Positions 23,281-36,087 of a stretch of DNA of 64,000 nucleotides are shown piece by piece. The DNA comes from Coptis chinensis (Eukaryota > Streptophyta > Magnoliopsida > Ranunculales > Ranunculaceae). The stretch covers positions 36,604,501 to 36,668,500 of the forward strand of contig CM027377.1 in the NCBI GenBank assembly GCA_015680905.1. The letters are read 5' to 3'. The notes below the pieces were generated by a model. That model was not told where the DNA came from, ran no database searches, and saw only the letters and a list, made by a program, of their open reading frames with translations. The position numbers were made by a program, and so were the translations under genes. Positions within the stretch are counted from its first letter, which is position 1. Every line of letters begins with the position of its first letter.

Positions 23281-23645
23281 ATGAAAGCTGAGTGGGCAAT
23301 GGGTCAAGGCAAAATTATTAGAATATGGCAAGATGAGTGGGCAGGAGTAGCTCTAGCCAACAGAATTCAAGCCATCAACTGGAAGGTTTTTAATGCGAAG
23401 CTATCGGACCTTATTCTTGAGAATAACTAGAATATTCCAGTTCCCGTTCTTCAAGAGCAGGAATTGATCTTAGTACTTTGCTACCACCTTCTGGCGAGGT
23501 TGAGGACACTCGAATATGGAAACCAGCTAAAGATGGCATGTTTACAGTCAAGGAAGATTCCGGTACAATTAGACAAAAAGAACAGGTGGGCATGGCTACT
23601 TGGCACAAATGGCTATGGATCAAAAACTTGCACCCCGCATCAGCC
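23281..23645 (+). pseudogene. LINE ORF2 C-terminal fragment inside the CACTA element
   Basis: Reads WAMGQGKIIRIWQDEWAG, then KLSDLILEN, and after a frameshift EDTRIWKPAKDGMFTVKE and WHKWLWIKNLHP. This is the segment between reverse transcriptase and the zf-RVT zinc finger of plant L1-type ORF2 proteins (G..I..W.D.W, W....G.F.VK). The LINE at 63240-63650 has the same architecture with a different sequence. No RT core, A tail or target duplication was seen, so it may be a captured piece rather than an independent insertion. Confidence 0.7.
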
Positions 23646-26109
23646 AGTAAATCGGGTCCCTCGAAACTTATCCAGAAACTTTCATAGTATCACTATTCAC
23701 TATCAACTAAAAAAACCGGATTTCTTTTGGGGGGTACGTACAGTTCAAAAGGGGTTTTAATGTTAGCTTAAAATTACTATCAACTGAACAATTCCTATTT
23801 GTGTGTGCTCAATGTCTCATGAGACCAAGAAGAACACTCCGGAATTAATGCAAGCTGGTAGGGGTAATCTATGTGCTAAGTTATATATACTGAAAAAGGA
23901 TGGCGCCACACCAAATAGATTAGCTAAGGAGGAATTTTTCAACACAGTGAATGGGTGTGAACATATAGACGCTTATCATACATTGTCATTATCCTACAGG
24001 GCTGTAATACTAGTGGTGTAACCAGAAGGGTAGAAGCAGGATGGTATCGAATTTAGATAGATTGTTTATTAATAATACATGGCTCAACATATGCTGGATG
24101 GATATATACGATGCTATGTAGGGCAGTTCAGGCAAGTAGGGAATTAACAAATAGCATTCCCAAACAGATCCCAACTTTTGGTCAAACCTTGGGGCAAGTT
24201 CAGTTTGATAAAATACTCAGTATCAAGTCTTGGAACCAAAAATCAGAAGCTCTACTTGACACCAAGTTAGGAATCAAAAAGTAGAATCAGAATATCATAT
24301 AACATATAACCCTTTGACTAGCACAACATCTAATACAACCCCCAACAATAACCTCACAAGTAGAATAACAAATATTACCAACAATACTTCACAAGTACTA
24401 GATCAAAAATATGAAGTTGGTTTGTGTAAATAACTACACAACGTCAATTTACGTATACATGTAACTTATGAACTAGCTACATGAAGATGCAACAACACAA
24501 AACATTAAATAATGCTAAGAGGCAACTTACAAAGATTATAATATAGTCTAAATATTTTATACATACTAGACTTCACATTATTGTGTTCAAAAGGAAAATA
24601 AGGTGAACAAACAAGGCAAGGACTTGTGTTCCGCTAGCTCAAAATTCAGTTTCAAACACTTATGTTCTACACATTTAAATAATTGCAAGCAACAACAAAA
24701 ACAATTAAAGTCCCACCAGCCATAATGAATCAACACAACAACATCAAATCCAAAGTGAACAAAAAATATACTTTCTACTTTATAAAGATTCTACTTTCCA
24801 GGACAAACAATAAATTGAGTTTGAGCAAGAAATTTACCAATAACTCTAAGCGAATTGAAAGTGGTTTAGGAATTTTATCTAACAAACCGAAAGCGCTCAA
24901 CTGCAAGCTTGAAAACACAAATACTCTTACCAAATAGCAGCTGAACTGTTGCTACACGTCAGTCCATGATATAGATCTATGAGTTTGCTAACAAAGGAAA
25001 AAATAAAGAGAGATTTAGTGGCAGTCCTATAATAAGTGTAGCCCGTGTCCTAAATTCTGTGTTTTGACATAGTGACTTTTAACTTTGAAATTGCTAAACA
25101 CAAATTTCAAGCCATTTAAAAAATCAAAAAGAGATTACCTGCCTCTGTTTAAGATGGAGATGTTGGGATAAACAAAACTGCTGCCTTTAATTCACCTTCG
25201 CCGAATTAGGGGGATGATGAACACTAATTGGTACGACCAGCCACTAGGAAAAAATACACGCTAACTGAATTGAATAAATTCAAAATTTTAGCACGATTTC
25301 AATTTGATGAAGAGAAGCAATTAAACTAAATTAACACTGCAAAATTGAAACTAAAAATTTGAAACTGACCTTCTTAGATGATTTTCGCTCAGTAATTCCA
25401 AGCAAAATTGTTGAGATGAGTTGGATAGTGAGAGTGGGGGTTTTCAATTGTTTATAATTCATGCCCTAGGTATTGTGAGTTTGTTGGAGAAGGAGACAAG
25501 AAGCAGAAGCAGAAGTAGAAGGGTTTCTTTCTTTGTTGTGTACTTGTGTTGTTAAACATTCAGAGAGTTGAGATCGAGAAGAAACCCGTAGTGTTTGGGT
25601 TTGATGCCTCATCCATTGGCACATGCGTCGAGGGGGTCTTTTAATTCAACCAAAACTTTGTCTACGATTGTGTTGGTTATGTTCATGGAATGGAATTTCT
25701 CGCTCATGGTATTCCAAGTTAAACAATCAGAAATCCATCTCTTAAAAACAATTAGAAATCCCAACCTTAACTAATACAAAATTAATGAAAACTAATAAAG
25801 GGGGAATCGACTGAGGAGCTTACCAGATTTTGAACTTCCACGATTTGTATCTAATTGGCTAACTTGGTTATGGAATCTGGAGATAACAACCATAAAGTCC
25901 AAAGCTTTGAAGCTTTACTTCTAACCAAATTCTCACCTGTCGGCATGCCCCTAAGCAAAGAAGAGAGAGCAAAAGTAGCGTTGAGTGCGAAAGAATGAGA
26001 TCTGAATCGAAGAGCTTTAATTGATCGTCAACTTTGCAATTAATGAACCAGATGAGAGTCATGAGTGAAGATGAGACTATGAGAGCATTGGCTGAACGGT
26101 TATGAATGA
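23646..26109. other. CACTA interior, non-coding
   Basis: No conserved protein was recognised on either strand. The stretch ends at AATGA (26105-26109), the left target duplication of the Athila-like element. Confidence 0.5.
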
Positions 26110-27820
26110 TGATAAGCACCCAAAACTGTAATATTAAACCCCGAAGATATAACATTTTGGTTGATTATGTGTTTAATAATAATGTAATAATTATATTTTC
26201 GTACTTTTGCAGGTTTCCGCATTTAAAATGAATATAATGATAAAACATGCATCGAAGTATGGGAATACTGGAATATTTGAAGTTTCCCACTCAACCCCAG
26301 TAAAGCCCAACAAAGCCTGACTAGAGCCAAAGTTTCCAAAAGAACAAAACCAGTGCAGAACGGGTCCACATATAAAGAAGCAGCAAACATTCGAAGCTCA
26401 CATCTGATAAATCTAGATGCTGATGTTGGCTAGTGAAACTATCATAGCGACCCCGGCGACGAACTCTAAGCAAAGACAGAAAGTCGTAAAAACGCCAAAA
26501 TCGGCGCCGCCACTGGACACACTAAGAGGACCCACTTTGCGGGCCCAAAAGGCATGACGAGTCAGCATAGGCAGGTGGCAAGTGATGGTTTTAATTTGGT
26601 GCCACCTCGCAATAAGTAAGACACGTACCAATTCAAAGTAGGTGGTTTGAATTGAAATTGGCTAAAAGACGAAACTTTAATAAGGTAAAAGATAAGACAA
26701 ATAAATAAAGACAAAATTTTGATTTTCAAAGTTTTAAATGTCTAAATTTACTACAGGACAAAACCAATTAATCTTTCTCCAGCCATCCAACCTATATATA
26801 TGAAGGGGGGTTCTTCATTATTCGGTTTTCAGCATTTTCATGCTCTAGCATCCGCTTTAGCAGCTTAGTTAGTTTTATTTCAAAGACTTACATTCCGGCC
26901 ATTTTCATTCCAAAGAAATTAAAAATCGTAAGTCATTTTACCCTTAATAACAGTTATTTCTTTTCTAGTTTAATTCCTGTCCTGCATTTATTTACTTAAT
27001 GTATGCAGCAAGTTTTATTATTCCTTCAATGACCATGAGCTAACCCCCCCTCCTCAGGGGGAGGGTTATGCTGCTCGTGTGAGAATCCGGATTGACTCTT
27101 TAATATTCTAGAATCACTGCTTAGGAATTAGGCATAGATTAGACATCCGGTCCCAAAATGACCGAGATCGCACAAATTTGAGTCTTGATGTTTCTTGATC
27201 ACCTCGTCTTGCGACCAAAATGTCCCGCGTGCGACTCTATGGTGTCAGACAGCTCTCCAATTTGTCCAGCTGATGTGGAATCGAGCCAGGAGCTGAAATG
27301 ATATTCCAGAGATGAAATATTAGTTCAATTCCTTATGCTAGTGCGATGCGGCTCAGAGATGTGGGCATGCGCTAGGGATCAATACTCGACGTCGTCTCCA
27401 AACACGAGACAAATTAGAGATGTAGTGATATGTTAATATAAACTGTTGAAAAAATGATTCTTGCATGAGTATGATTAACCCTCTTCCTGTTTCTCTATCT
27501 TTGTTTACCTACATCAAAATCACCGTATCAATTTACATTATTTCTATTACCGTTAAATTAATTAAACCAACTAAAAAACCTAAAATCCTACTCACCAAAA
27601 GTTGTATTCCAGTTGTGAACCTTTCCAAGCCCTAAGGTTTGGACGATCCCTTACTCGACTTATCCTACCAAACCCACGTGAGTAAGGTAACTTGACTAAA
27701 ACGAACGACTATACGGACTTTGGACTTTGGACTTTGGTTTTCGGACTTCGGACTGTGGACCTTGGACTTAAGAAACTTAAGTATAAAAACCAATAAACAT
27801 AGAATTAAAAGTTTTTATCA
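26110..27820 (+). mobile_element. 5' LTR of the Athila-like element
   Basis: Begins TGATAAGCACCC and ends GTTTTTATCA just before the PBS. A TATA-like CCTATATATATG lies at 26791-26802. A run of GGACTTTGGACTTTGG-like units occurs at 27714-27772. It matches the 3' LTR at 43582-45271 along its length. Confidence 0.95.
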
Positions 27821-27838
27821 AATGGCGCCGCTACATGC
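27821..27838 (+). other. Primer binding site of the Athila-like element
   Basis: AATGGCGCCGCTAC follows the LTR after two bases. TGGCGCCG is the conserved start of gypsy PBS sequences; the rest deviates from the common TGGCGCCGTTGCC form, so the tRNA is not assigned. Confidence 0.75.
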
Positions 27839-29228
27839 TGAAGGACTCTGGACTTAACGTAATAACTGGAACACATCACGTAAAACCCCCTCCCCTACCT
27901 CTTCATTTTTTTTAATTTCCATTTCTTTTGCAATACTAACGTATTACATACCTGTTTGCCCCAACTTTTTCTACTAACAGATATCTGTGAAGCAGATCTT
28001 GTTTATTTTTATTAGCACAGTTTAAGTGTTCCGTAGGAACTTGAAGTACTGAACTGACAAAAGAGTCTCGGATGAGACTAAATTAGTAGCGCGTGAGACT
28101 AACTTGGAGTATCAACACTCCAGTTTTTAGGTACAAGCCACTTTCCTTTTTAGTACTCTTTTGGACTCTCTTGTCCAGTTTATCTAGTAAGTTCACGAGC
28201 TCGGGAGTTAGTTCAATCGTGTACGAGGAATCGCGGGATGCCAGGTTTCAAATTCTGAAATTCCTCAAACTTTGTCGAGGATATTATTTAGTTGTTACTA
28301 TAACCTGTTTTACCTTGCATGTTTGTGTGTTGGCATAAGAACTCTTTGCATATAAATGTGGTTCATCATTACATCTTCACGTTAACACAATTAATATGAT
28401 TCGAATATATTTAGATGTATGTGTAGTTTCAAACCACCTGCTTAGAATATTTTTGTATGTGTATGTTACATCAATTCACATACGCGGTATTCATTTGTAT
28501 GAGTTCGTTCTCGACATTCCCCTAGCTCACATTTTAAGTTGCAATGATATTAATAGCTATAGATTATTGCATCGTGGGACACATTTCTATTCACATAGAT
28601 TTGCATATGTAGACTTCACAAAAACTAGCATGTGTTAATTGTATGTTTAGTTTCTATTTTGACATCTATCGTTTTTAATTGCATGTTTCGTAATCATGTC
28701 TCCATAATACATTAATTACGTAAACTAAAAAAAAAAAAAAAAAAAAAAAATCCTAATAATTAAAATTTCATCTTAATCATCTTAATAACACCCCGCATAA
28801 TACACCATCATAAATCATCATCCTATTCCATCAGTGCCTAGGAAACTTGAAAAAAATTGAGGTTGCCTAATTAAGGAACGTGCTAGCACGAACAACCTCC
28901 CTTAATTCTCTCAGTGACCGGATCACTTTGAATATTCATACGCTATCCTAGCTTACCTACTCAAGTTAGCAAATTCGGGGAAGACGCGTGCTTCACCTCC
29001 CTCTTTCCTTAATTCTAAAACCTCCAGTCATAATTCGTTCCTTATGAGCCTTAAATTAAAATTTATATTTGTATGAGACTACGGTCTGGTAAACATAAGG
29101 AATTAGAACTTACATATCGTCGTCGAAAATACAAAAAAAAACAACTGCTTATGCTATCTCCTAGACATAATTCCTCCTCCGTAAATCAACCTCGTCAAAC
29201 ATCTCTGTTGCCATCATCTCCCTTAATT
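27839..29228 (+). other. Untranslated leader of the Athila-like element
   Basis: No conserved protein is seen. An A run lies at about 28728-28750. The leader ends at an ATG at 29229, where gag homology starts. Confidence 0.6.
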
Positions 29229-30030
29229 ATGGCCTAGGAAAATCCCACAGTCGAGAAACCCCTTTCGGATTTCTATACTACCTTACAAGAAGGACCTGCC
29301 TCCTGCATTAAACTCGATGCTATTGTAGGTGATTTTCGAATTCCGCCAAACATTTTCGGTTTGTTATCTGTTTATCATGGTCTAGACCATGAAAAACTGT
29401 ACAATCACCTTCGTCAGATGCAACAAGTAGTCACCACGTTCCGCCATCCGACTGTTACCAATGAACAAGTCTTGCTTATGTTGTTTCCCTTCACCTTAGC
29501 TGATAAAGCTTTAGTTTGGCTCACAGGCGAAGCGCCGCAATCCATTGACACATGGGCCAAACTCGTCAAGCATTCATGATAAAGTTCTATACTCAGAAGA
29601 AAACTACAGAAATCTTCAAAAGATTCAATTCTTTCGCCAGCACCCCTAGGAATCATTTTCGAAAGCATGGAGCAGATTTATTGATCTGCTTCTCGAATGT
29701 CCCCATCATCAACTCAACACCGCTGTATTAGTCCATTCATTCTTTAATGGTCTCTCTGACCATCAAAAGGAAACCTTAGATATCATGAACGGCGGTTGTT
29801 TCATGGACAATGGCGCTACTGAAGCATACAATTTTCTTGAGAAACAGGCTTCACGAAGCACCCATTGGGGAAACACTGATTCTTCCAGATCTTCTAAAGA
29901 CACTCCTACCAAAGTTACGTCTATGTTCGAGGTCAAACCCGATCCGGAATTAAAAAACTCTAATCGAGTCCCTAAACAAAAAGGTCGATGCTCTTTCGGT
30001 ACAAGTAAATGATCAAAAACCCAAACAGGT
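29229..30030 (+). pseudogene. Athila-type gag, N-terminal and core part
   Basis: The ATG at 29229 is followed by a stop as third codon. The same frame then reads IKLDAIVGDFRIPPNIF, the LLMLFPFTLADKALVWL segment and the block around IDTWAKLV, which is the Retrotrans_gag pattern (FPF.L...A..WL...P..I..W). A frameshift at about 29573 leads into FMIKFYTQKKTTEIF. Later, in the other frame, come FNGLSDHQ-like and LDIMNGGCFMDN blocks. The product is the structural particle protein; this copy is dead. Confidence 0.85.
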
Positions 30031-30031
30031 T

Positions 30032-30965
30032 ATGGTTGCCAACGCTTCCCCATGTCCTCTTTGCTTAAGTCCTGAGCACGCCAATTCTTATTGTCCTTCT
30101 ATATACGAGTGCCCTCCCCAACCTTCTGAAGAGGCTTGTGCTTTCAACATCCCTAATGCACCTTGGCGACAACATCCGAATTTAGCTTGGACACCCCCTG
30201 CCCAACAACAAGCTCCTCCGGGTGTCAACAACGTTCCTCTACGACCACCCTCGAACTACAATTCCTATCGTCAAGGAAATCCTCCGCAATTCCAGTAAGG
30301 ACAAAGTAATTTTCCCAACAATGCAAATATAGGGTACCAAAACAACCGCAACCTTGTTCCCGCTAATCAAGGATATGGCTACCAAAATCAACCCATAAAT
30401 AATAACAAAGGAACTAGTTCCCTGCCGCTCACTCGGTATAATCCACGGCCCGATATAATTTGAAACTTTTCTGACATACATGAATCAATATAATCAAATC
30501 CTAGCTTCTATCAAACAGTCTCTTCAGCTGTTAGCTCAGGATAAAAGTCAAAAGGGCGTGTTCCCTGGCCAAGTAGTTCCAAACCCTAAGCCTACAAACA
30601 CTGCCTTTGAACTCAACAATGCACCAGGATCTAGTAATCCAAGCCAGGGTGAGGTAAATGGCATTACCACTCTTTGTTCTGGCCGAACCATCGACAATAA
30701 AATACGTATGCCAGACGAGGAATTGACGGAAACCACGGCTGACGTCCTTCCAACTCTTACCTTGCAACCTATAACGGACGAAGTTGTGCCTTCCAATTCT
30801 ACACCCACGTCCCTAGGGAAAGACGCCACTGATCCTTATGCGCGATTCCGCCCAAAAGCTCCGTTCCCTACCCGTTTGGTAAAGAACAAACGTGACAAAC
30901 ATTTCGATGAGATCCGAAACCTTCAAAAATTTAACCATAAACTTACATTTTCTAGATGTGCTTAA
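30032..30965 (+). pseudogene. Athila-type gag C-terminal/linker part
   Basis: A Cys-rich stretch CPLCLSPEHANSYCP (about 30055-30100) fits the CX2CX4HX4C nucleocapsid knuckle. A Pro/Gln/Asn-rich linker follows, with a stop at 30296. After a break the frame from 30480 reads MNQYNQILASIKQSLQLLA and GITTLCSGRTI, and ends PFPTRLVKNKRDKHFDEI. This resembles the conserved 'TLRSGK... PFPQRL.K...D..F' linker before protease in Athila elements. Confidence 0.8.
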
Positions 30966-31013
30966 GCATTTACCCAAGCATGCCAAGTTTTTAAAGGACA
31001 TGTGCACCACCAA

Positions 31014-31491
31014 ATGACGTACTAATGTTCCTCAACAAGTGTTCCTCACTGAGCAGTTTCCCTCGATTACCACTACCAATGGTGTGGTAAAGTACAAGGA
31101 CCCAGGTCGACCAACTGTACCATGTACGTTGGGCGACAAGTATACCGCTACCACACTTTTAGACCTAGGTGTCAGTGTTAACCTACTTCCCTATTACTTA
31201 TTTAAGCAGTTAGGTCTTCATGAATTAAAACCTACTAATATGACTCTGCAACTCGCGGATCGCTCCATCAAGTACCCAAAGGGCATAGTAGAGAACGTCA
31301 TAGTCAAGGTCCAAGATTTTTACTACCCAGTTGATTTTGTCATTCTAGATACTGAAGTGGCCTGTGACTCCATTCCTATCATCTTGAGACGTCCTTTTCT
31401 TGCAACTGCTAACGCTCTCATAAATTGTCGGGACGGTTCAATGACACCGCTCTTTTCGAACCTTTTTTCGAACTCAACGTATTCAAATTAA
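31014..31491 (+). pseudogene. Athila-type aspartic protease
   Basis: The region carries LLDLGVSVNLLPYYLFKQLG, the Athila version (D-L-G) of the retropepsin active site, then LQLADRSIKYPKGI, VKVQDFYYPVDFVIL and the IPIILRRPFLATANALI block. A stop before the domain (about 31016) and scrambled sequence after 31440 make it inactive in this copy. The family role is cleavage of the polyprotein. Confidence 0.85.
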
Positions 31492-31849
31492 TGAAACAAT
31501 TTCCCGATCCTATAATGGAGGGCGAGATTAGTTTGGTTGATAGTCTGTAACATGATTATTTCACAAACTCTTTTCCCCCAGACGAGATACACCAATTTCT
31601 TTCTTTTGATAATCATGAGTTTGACGATGACTCATACATAAAGGATGTCCACGCATTATTAGAGTCGGTACCACTATTTGATCCTACTGCTGCATTGCAA
31701 ACTGATTCAGAAGAACCGGATTCGCTCTTTTCCATTGAAGAGATGATCCCTCACGAATCCTTGATCCCCAATCCTTCAACTCCGGATTTAAAACCTCTAC
31801 CCTCTGATTTGAAGTACGTGCTATCTCGATCTCGATGGTAGTCACCCTA

Positions 31850-32940
31850 TAATAATTTCTGCTTACTTGACTACCGACAAAGAGGCACGTTTGATTCATG
31901 TCATTCGTGAACACCGCTCTGCTATCGGATGGTCCTTAGATGATATCAAGGGAATAAACCCTAGCATATGCATGCATCACATACATCTCGATGACGGCAC
32001 AAAGACATCGTGAGAACCACAATGCCGCCTTAATCCCGCCATGAAGGAAGTGGTGAGAGAGGAAGTTTTAGGTTTACTTGATGCGGGTATCATATACCCT
32101 ATCTCTGATAGTGATTGGGTTAGTCATGTCCACGTTGTTCCCAAAAAAGTCCGGCATTCAAGTTGTACAAAATGAAAATGGTGAGTGCATCTCCACTCGT
32201 ATTCCATTAAAATGGAGAATTTGCATTGACTATCGCAAACTTAATGCCAGAACACGTAAAGATCACTTCCCTCTCCCATTCATTGACCAGATGCTAAAAC
32301 GTTTAGCCAGTCATGCTTACTACTATTTTCTTGATGGCTATTCCGGATACTTCCAAATTGTCATCGATCCCGCCGATCAAGAAAAGACAACTTTCACGTG
32401 TCCCTTTGGAACCTTTGCATACAGACGAATGCGTTTTGGTCTTTGCAATGCCCCAGACACCTTCCAACGCTGCATGCTTCGCATTTTCAGTGATATGGTG
32501 GAACGTTATATGGAAGTCTTCATGGACAATTTTTCCATTTAGGGAAATTCCTTTGACGACTGCCTATCCAACCTCTCTAAAGTATTAACGCGTTGCGAAG
32601 AGAAAAATCTGGTAGTCAATTGGGAGAAGTGTCATTTCATAGTTACCAAAGGACTTGTTCTAGGTCATATTGTTTCGAAAGACGGGATAGAGGTTGATAA
32701 AGCTAAAATTGTTAAAATTGCTTTGCTACCTTTCCCACACACAGTTCGTGATATCCGTGCCTTTTTAAGCCACGCTGGGTTTTATAGGAGATTCATTCAG
32801 GATTTTTCTAAAGTTGCTCGACCTTTAACCAATCTCCTACTTAAGGATGCAGTATTCGACTTCAATTTCAATTGCAAACAAGCTTTTGATACTCTAAAAA
32901 CCGCTCTGACTACCGCTCCTATCATTCAACCCCCTGATTA
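31850..32940 (+). pseudogene. Athila-type reverse transcriptase
   Basis: Blocks in order: IGWSLDDIKGINPSICMHHI, EVLGLLDAGIIYPISDSDWV, VVPKK, then after a frameshift RICIDYRKLNARTRKDHFPL, FLDGYSGYFQI and FGLCNAPDTFQRCM, ending YMEVFMDNFSI. The catalytic motif usually reads F-M-D-D in this family, and here the second Asp is Asn. After a stop at about 32540 the connection domain (FLSHAGFYRRFIQDFSK) is intact. Confidence 0.9.
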
Positions 32941-33519
32941 GTCTCAACCATTCGAACTAATATGTGACGCTAGCGACTTTGCTATTGGCGCCGTACTAGG
33001 CCAACAACGTGATGACAAACTCATTGTCATTTACTACGCTAGTAAAACTCTTAATGACGCTCAACGTAATTACACAACAACTAAGAAAGAGTTCCTAGCT
33101 GTTGTCTATGCTTTGGATAAGTTTCGCCTTTACCTAGTTAGATCATCCACTATCGTATATACTGATCATGCCGCACTTTGGTACTTACTCGCGAAAAAGG
33201 ACACGAAGCAGCGATTGTTCCGCTGGATCCTTCTCTTGCAAGAATTCACCCTGGAAATCAAAGACAAGAAAAGAACCGAAAATGTGGTGGTTGATCATTT
33301 ATCAAGGCTGGTTGGTGACATTGATAGTGATTCTGAAGCCATCTGTGATTTCTTCCCAGACGAATATTTGTACTCTATTTTCTCATCTCCATGGTACGCG
33401 GATATCGTTAACAACCTAGTTACTGAGGAAGTTCCTTCCTCTTGGTCACGTCCTGATCATAAAAAGTTCTTATCTATTGTAAAATATTATTTTTGGGATG
33501 ACCCCTACCTCTTTAAGTA
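32941..33519 (+). pseudogene. Athila-type RNase H
   Basis: After a stop at 32939-32941 the frame reads [37 protein letters not shown] and the [11 protein letters not shown] block, giving the D-E-D residues of retroelement RNase H. It is followed by [20 protein letters not shown], the start of the tether to integrase (VVDHLSR; usually VADHLSR). Confidence 0.9.
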
Positions 33520-34677
33520 TTGTTCCGACCAACTCATTCGTCATTTGCATTCCCGACCGAAGCACACCGACGATTATCCTTTTCCATGAACAATCTTGCG
33601 GAGGTCATTTCAAGAGAAAGAAAAAACCGCCAAAGTATTATAATGTGGTTTTACTGCCCTACCCTTTTTATGATGCACGCATACCTAACATTGCATAGCT
33701 TGCATTTGTTGTCGACCTAGGTCAAATTACAAACGAAATATGATGCCCCTAAATCCTATCTTGATTGTGGAAATTTTTGATGTTTGGGGCATTGATTTTA
33801 TGGGACCTTTCCCTATTTCTCAAGGTTTTCTATATATTTTAGTCGCTGTAGACTATGTGTCCAAATAGATTGAGGCACTCGCATGTTGCTCAAATGACTA
33901 TAAGACTGTCGTGAAATTTGTTAAAGAAAACATTTTCTCTCGTTTTGGTGTCCCTAAAGCTATCATCAGTGATGGGGGTACACATTTTTGTAATAAATTT
34001 TTTATGTTTTTAATGAAGAAATATGGAGTTACTCACAAGGTTGCTACTCCATATCACCCATAAACGAGTGGCCAAGTGGAAGTCTCCAACAGAGAGATAA
34101 AGTTTATTCTGGAGAAAATTGTTAACCCATCAAGAAAGGACTGGTCTCTCCGCTTATCGGATGCCTTGTGGGCATACCGAATACCATTTAAGACACCTAT
34201 AGGGATGTCTCCTTACCACATTGTTTTTGGAAAACCTTGTCATCTGCCAGTTGAACTTGAGCATCGTGCCCTTTGGGCCATCAAAAGCCTCAATTACAAT
34301 ATCATCGAGGCAGCGAAGCTTAAAACTGTAATTAAATGAGCTTGAGGAGATTCGAGTGATGCTTATGATCTCTCAAATCCTACAAAGCTAATATGAAAAG
34401 AGTGCACGACAAGCACATTTTTTGTAAAGATTTTAAAATTGGCCAAAAAGTTTTACTATACAACTCCAGATTACACATTTTTCCTGGTAAATTGAAAACA
34501 CGATGGTCTGGTCCTTTCATTGTGTCAGCTGTGAAACATTATAGGGCAATCTCTTTGCTTAATCCACAAGATAACATCAAATTTCAAGTCAATGGACAAT
34601 GCCTGAAACATTACCATGAATTACGCTCACCAGATGTTGAACAAACTCTTCTTCAGGGTCCGGTCTACACAGACTAG
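33520..34677 (+). pseudogene. Athila-type integrase
   Basis: The zinc-binding part (about 33520-33740) is frameshifted. The catalytic core shows the DDE triad: [14 protein letters not shown] (D), AIISDGGTHFCNKFF (D) and [12 protein letters not shown] (E), with stops at about 33868 and 34061. The core ends with [16 protein letters not shown] and [13 protein letters not shown]. After a break near 34337 the C-terminal domain reads FPGKLKTRWSGPFIV, the GPF/Y module. No chromodomain is seen, as expected outside the chromoviruses. Confidence 0.9.
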
Positions 34678-36087
34678 ATGTTTTGTTTGGCGTACTCAAT
34701 CTTGTTTCTATAGAGGGTACGCCATTTTGGTAGCTGGGCCATCTTCTATCTTATGATCTCCAAAGTTCTTTGAAGTGTGTGGTTGCAAGCGCCGGAACCT
34801 TAGTCCACGAAAACTCTATTTCAGAACTGAGTATAAATGTCTTCTGCAGCACGAGCAAATGTGCTTTTCGATAAACGATGGGTACCAAAAAATTCACCTC
34901 CTTCCTTTTCGTTCCTTTTCTACTCTCTGCCTCGCGAAGTTCAGCTAATCATTTGACGTAAGTCTCACTCATCACGAATAGGGAATGGTCGTAATACTTT
35001 TGCTCGTAAACGACATGCGCGAAGGATGGGCTGGTGTATGCATTGTCAAACACCCTTCTGTCTAGGTCTGGATTTCCTATCCGATACTAGCCAGTTAAAG
35101 GTATACTTTTGTCTGACGCCAGCTGCGCAAGATAATCTTCGTTGCCGCGCCGTTTCTCCCACAAGTTGTGATTCATCTTGAGAATCTGACGTTAAAAGAC
35201 TCGATTCGTCTTGAGGATCTGACATTAAAAGACTCACCTTGTAGATATGTTTATATTGTTGCCTTTTCCCTTTGCACTAAGTTTTGCACATGAGATTCGT
35301 GTCCAACCTCGGATGTCGCATACTTGGAACACAAACGGGCAATGGATTCCACCAGACCAACCCTAGAATTGGTTACTTTGAGTTCCCTTGGGGTGGTTTG
35401 AGGATAGCCGTATGTAATAAGGGCAATTTTATTAGACCGTAGCGCTCACGGTCCAGGATGGTACCGTCCTGCCCATAACCCCATAATACATAAAGGTAAA
35501 GCCACAGTCTGACTGGATTGGGTTCGCTCCAGAGCCAACATGATAGTTGTCTATGATTTAAGATGGTGACTCTTCTGGACATCCAGTGTTCTTCACGTAT
35601 ATCTCCCTTGTACATAAATAAAACCTTTGTTTATAAATTAAACACTCTCCTTCTTTTCAAAAACTCTTGTGACCTTTGAGAATGACTCATACAATTGGAT
35701 AACATTTTTTGTGCCGATCATTTCAATATCTCATTCATCCAATTCGGAGTCCAAACGAGTCGTGGGTAAGCGTTTAGTTTTTTTAGGCTTAAATCGGGTT
35801 TTTGGCTTGATTTGGGGTTGGGAAATTTTTTGGCCCAACCAAAATATCGAAATCTCGGGCCCTTTAAACCCGACAAAGCCGACCACACGCGTCACCATTA
35901 CTCACTTCGTCTTCCCAAATTTCCGGATCTTGCCCCCTCTCGTTTAAGTCTCGCACGAGACAGGCCCACGCTAAATCCAAGTCTCGCGCGAGACTCTTAC
36001 AACTCCGACCACAATTCCCTTCCATCAGCAAGTCCCATTTCTCCCCCTCATCATTAATCAATAGCCAGCCTCTCCCTAAGACCAGTG
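34678..36087 (+). other. Spacer between integrase and 3' ORFs
   Basis: No conserved domain recognised. It contains a 33 bp tandem duplication (35170-35202 and 35203-35235; GATTCATCTTGAGAATCTGA-type units). Confidence 0.6.

Noticed and set aside
26413-26631. 72-codon minus-strand frame (also at 43868-44101)
   Set aside because: It is present twice only because it lies in both Athila LTRs, with no known domain and diverging ends.
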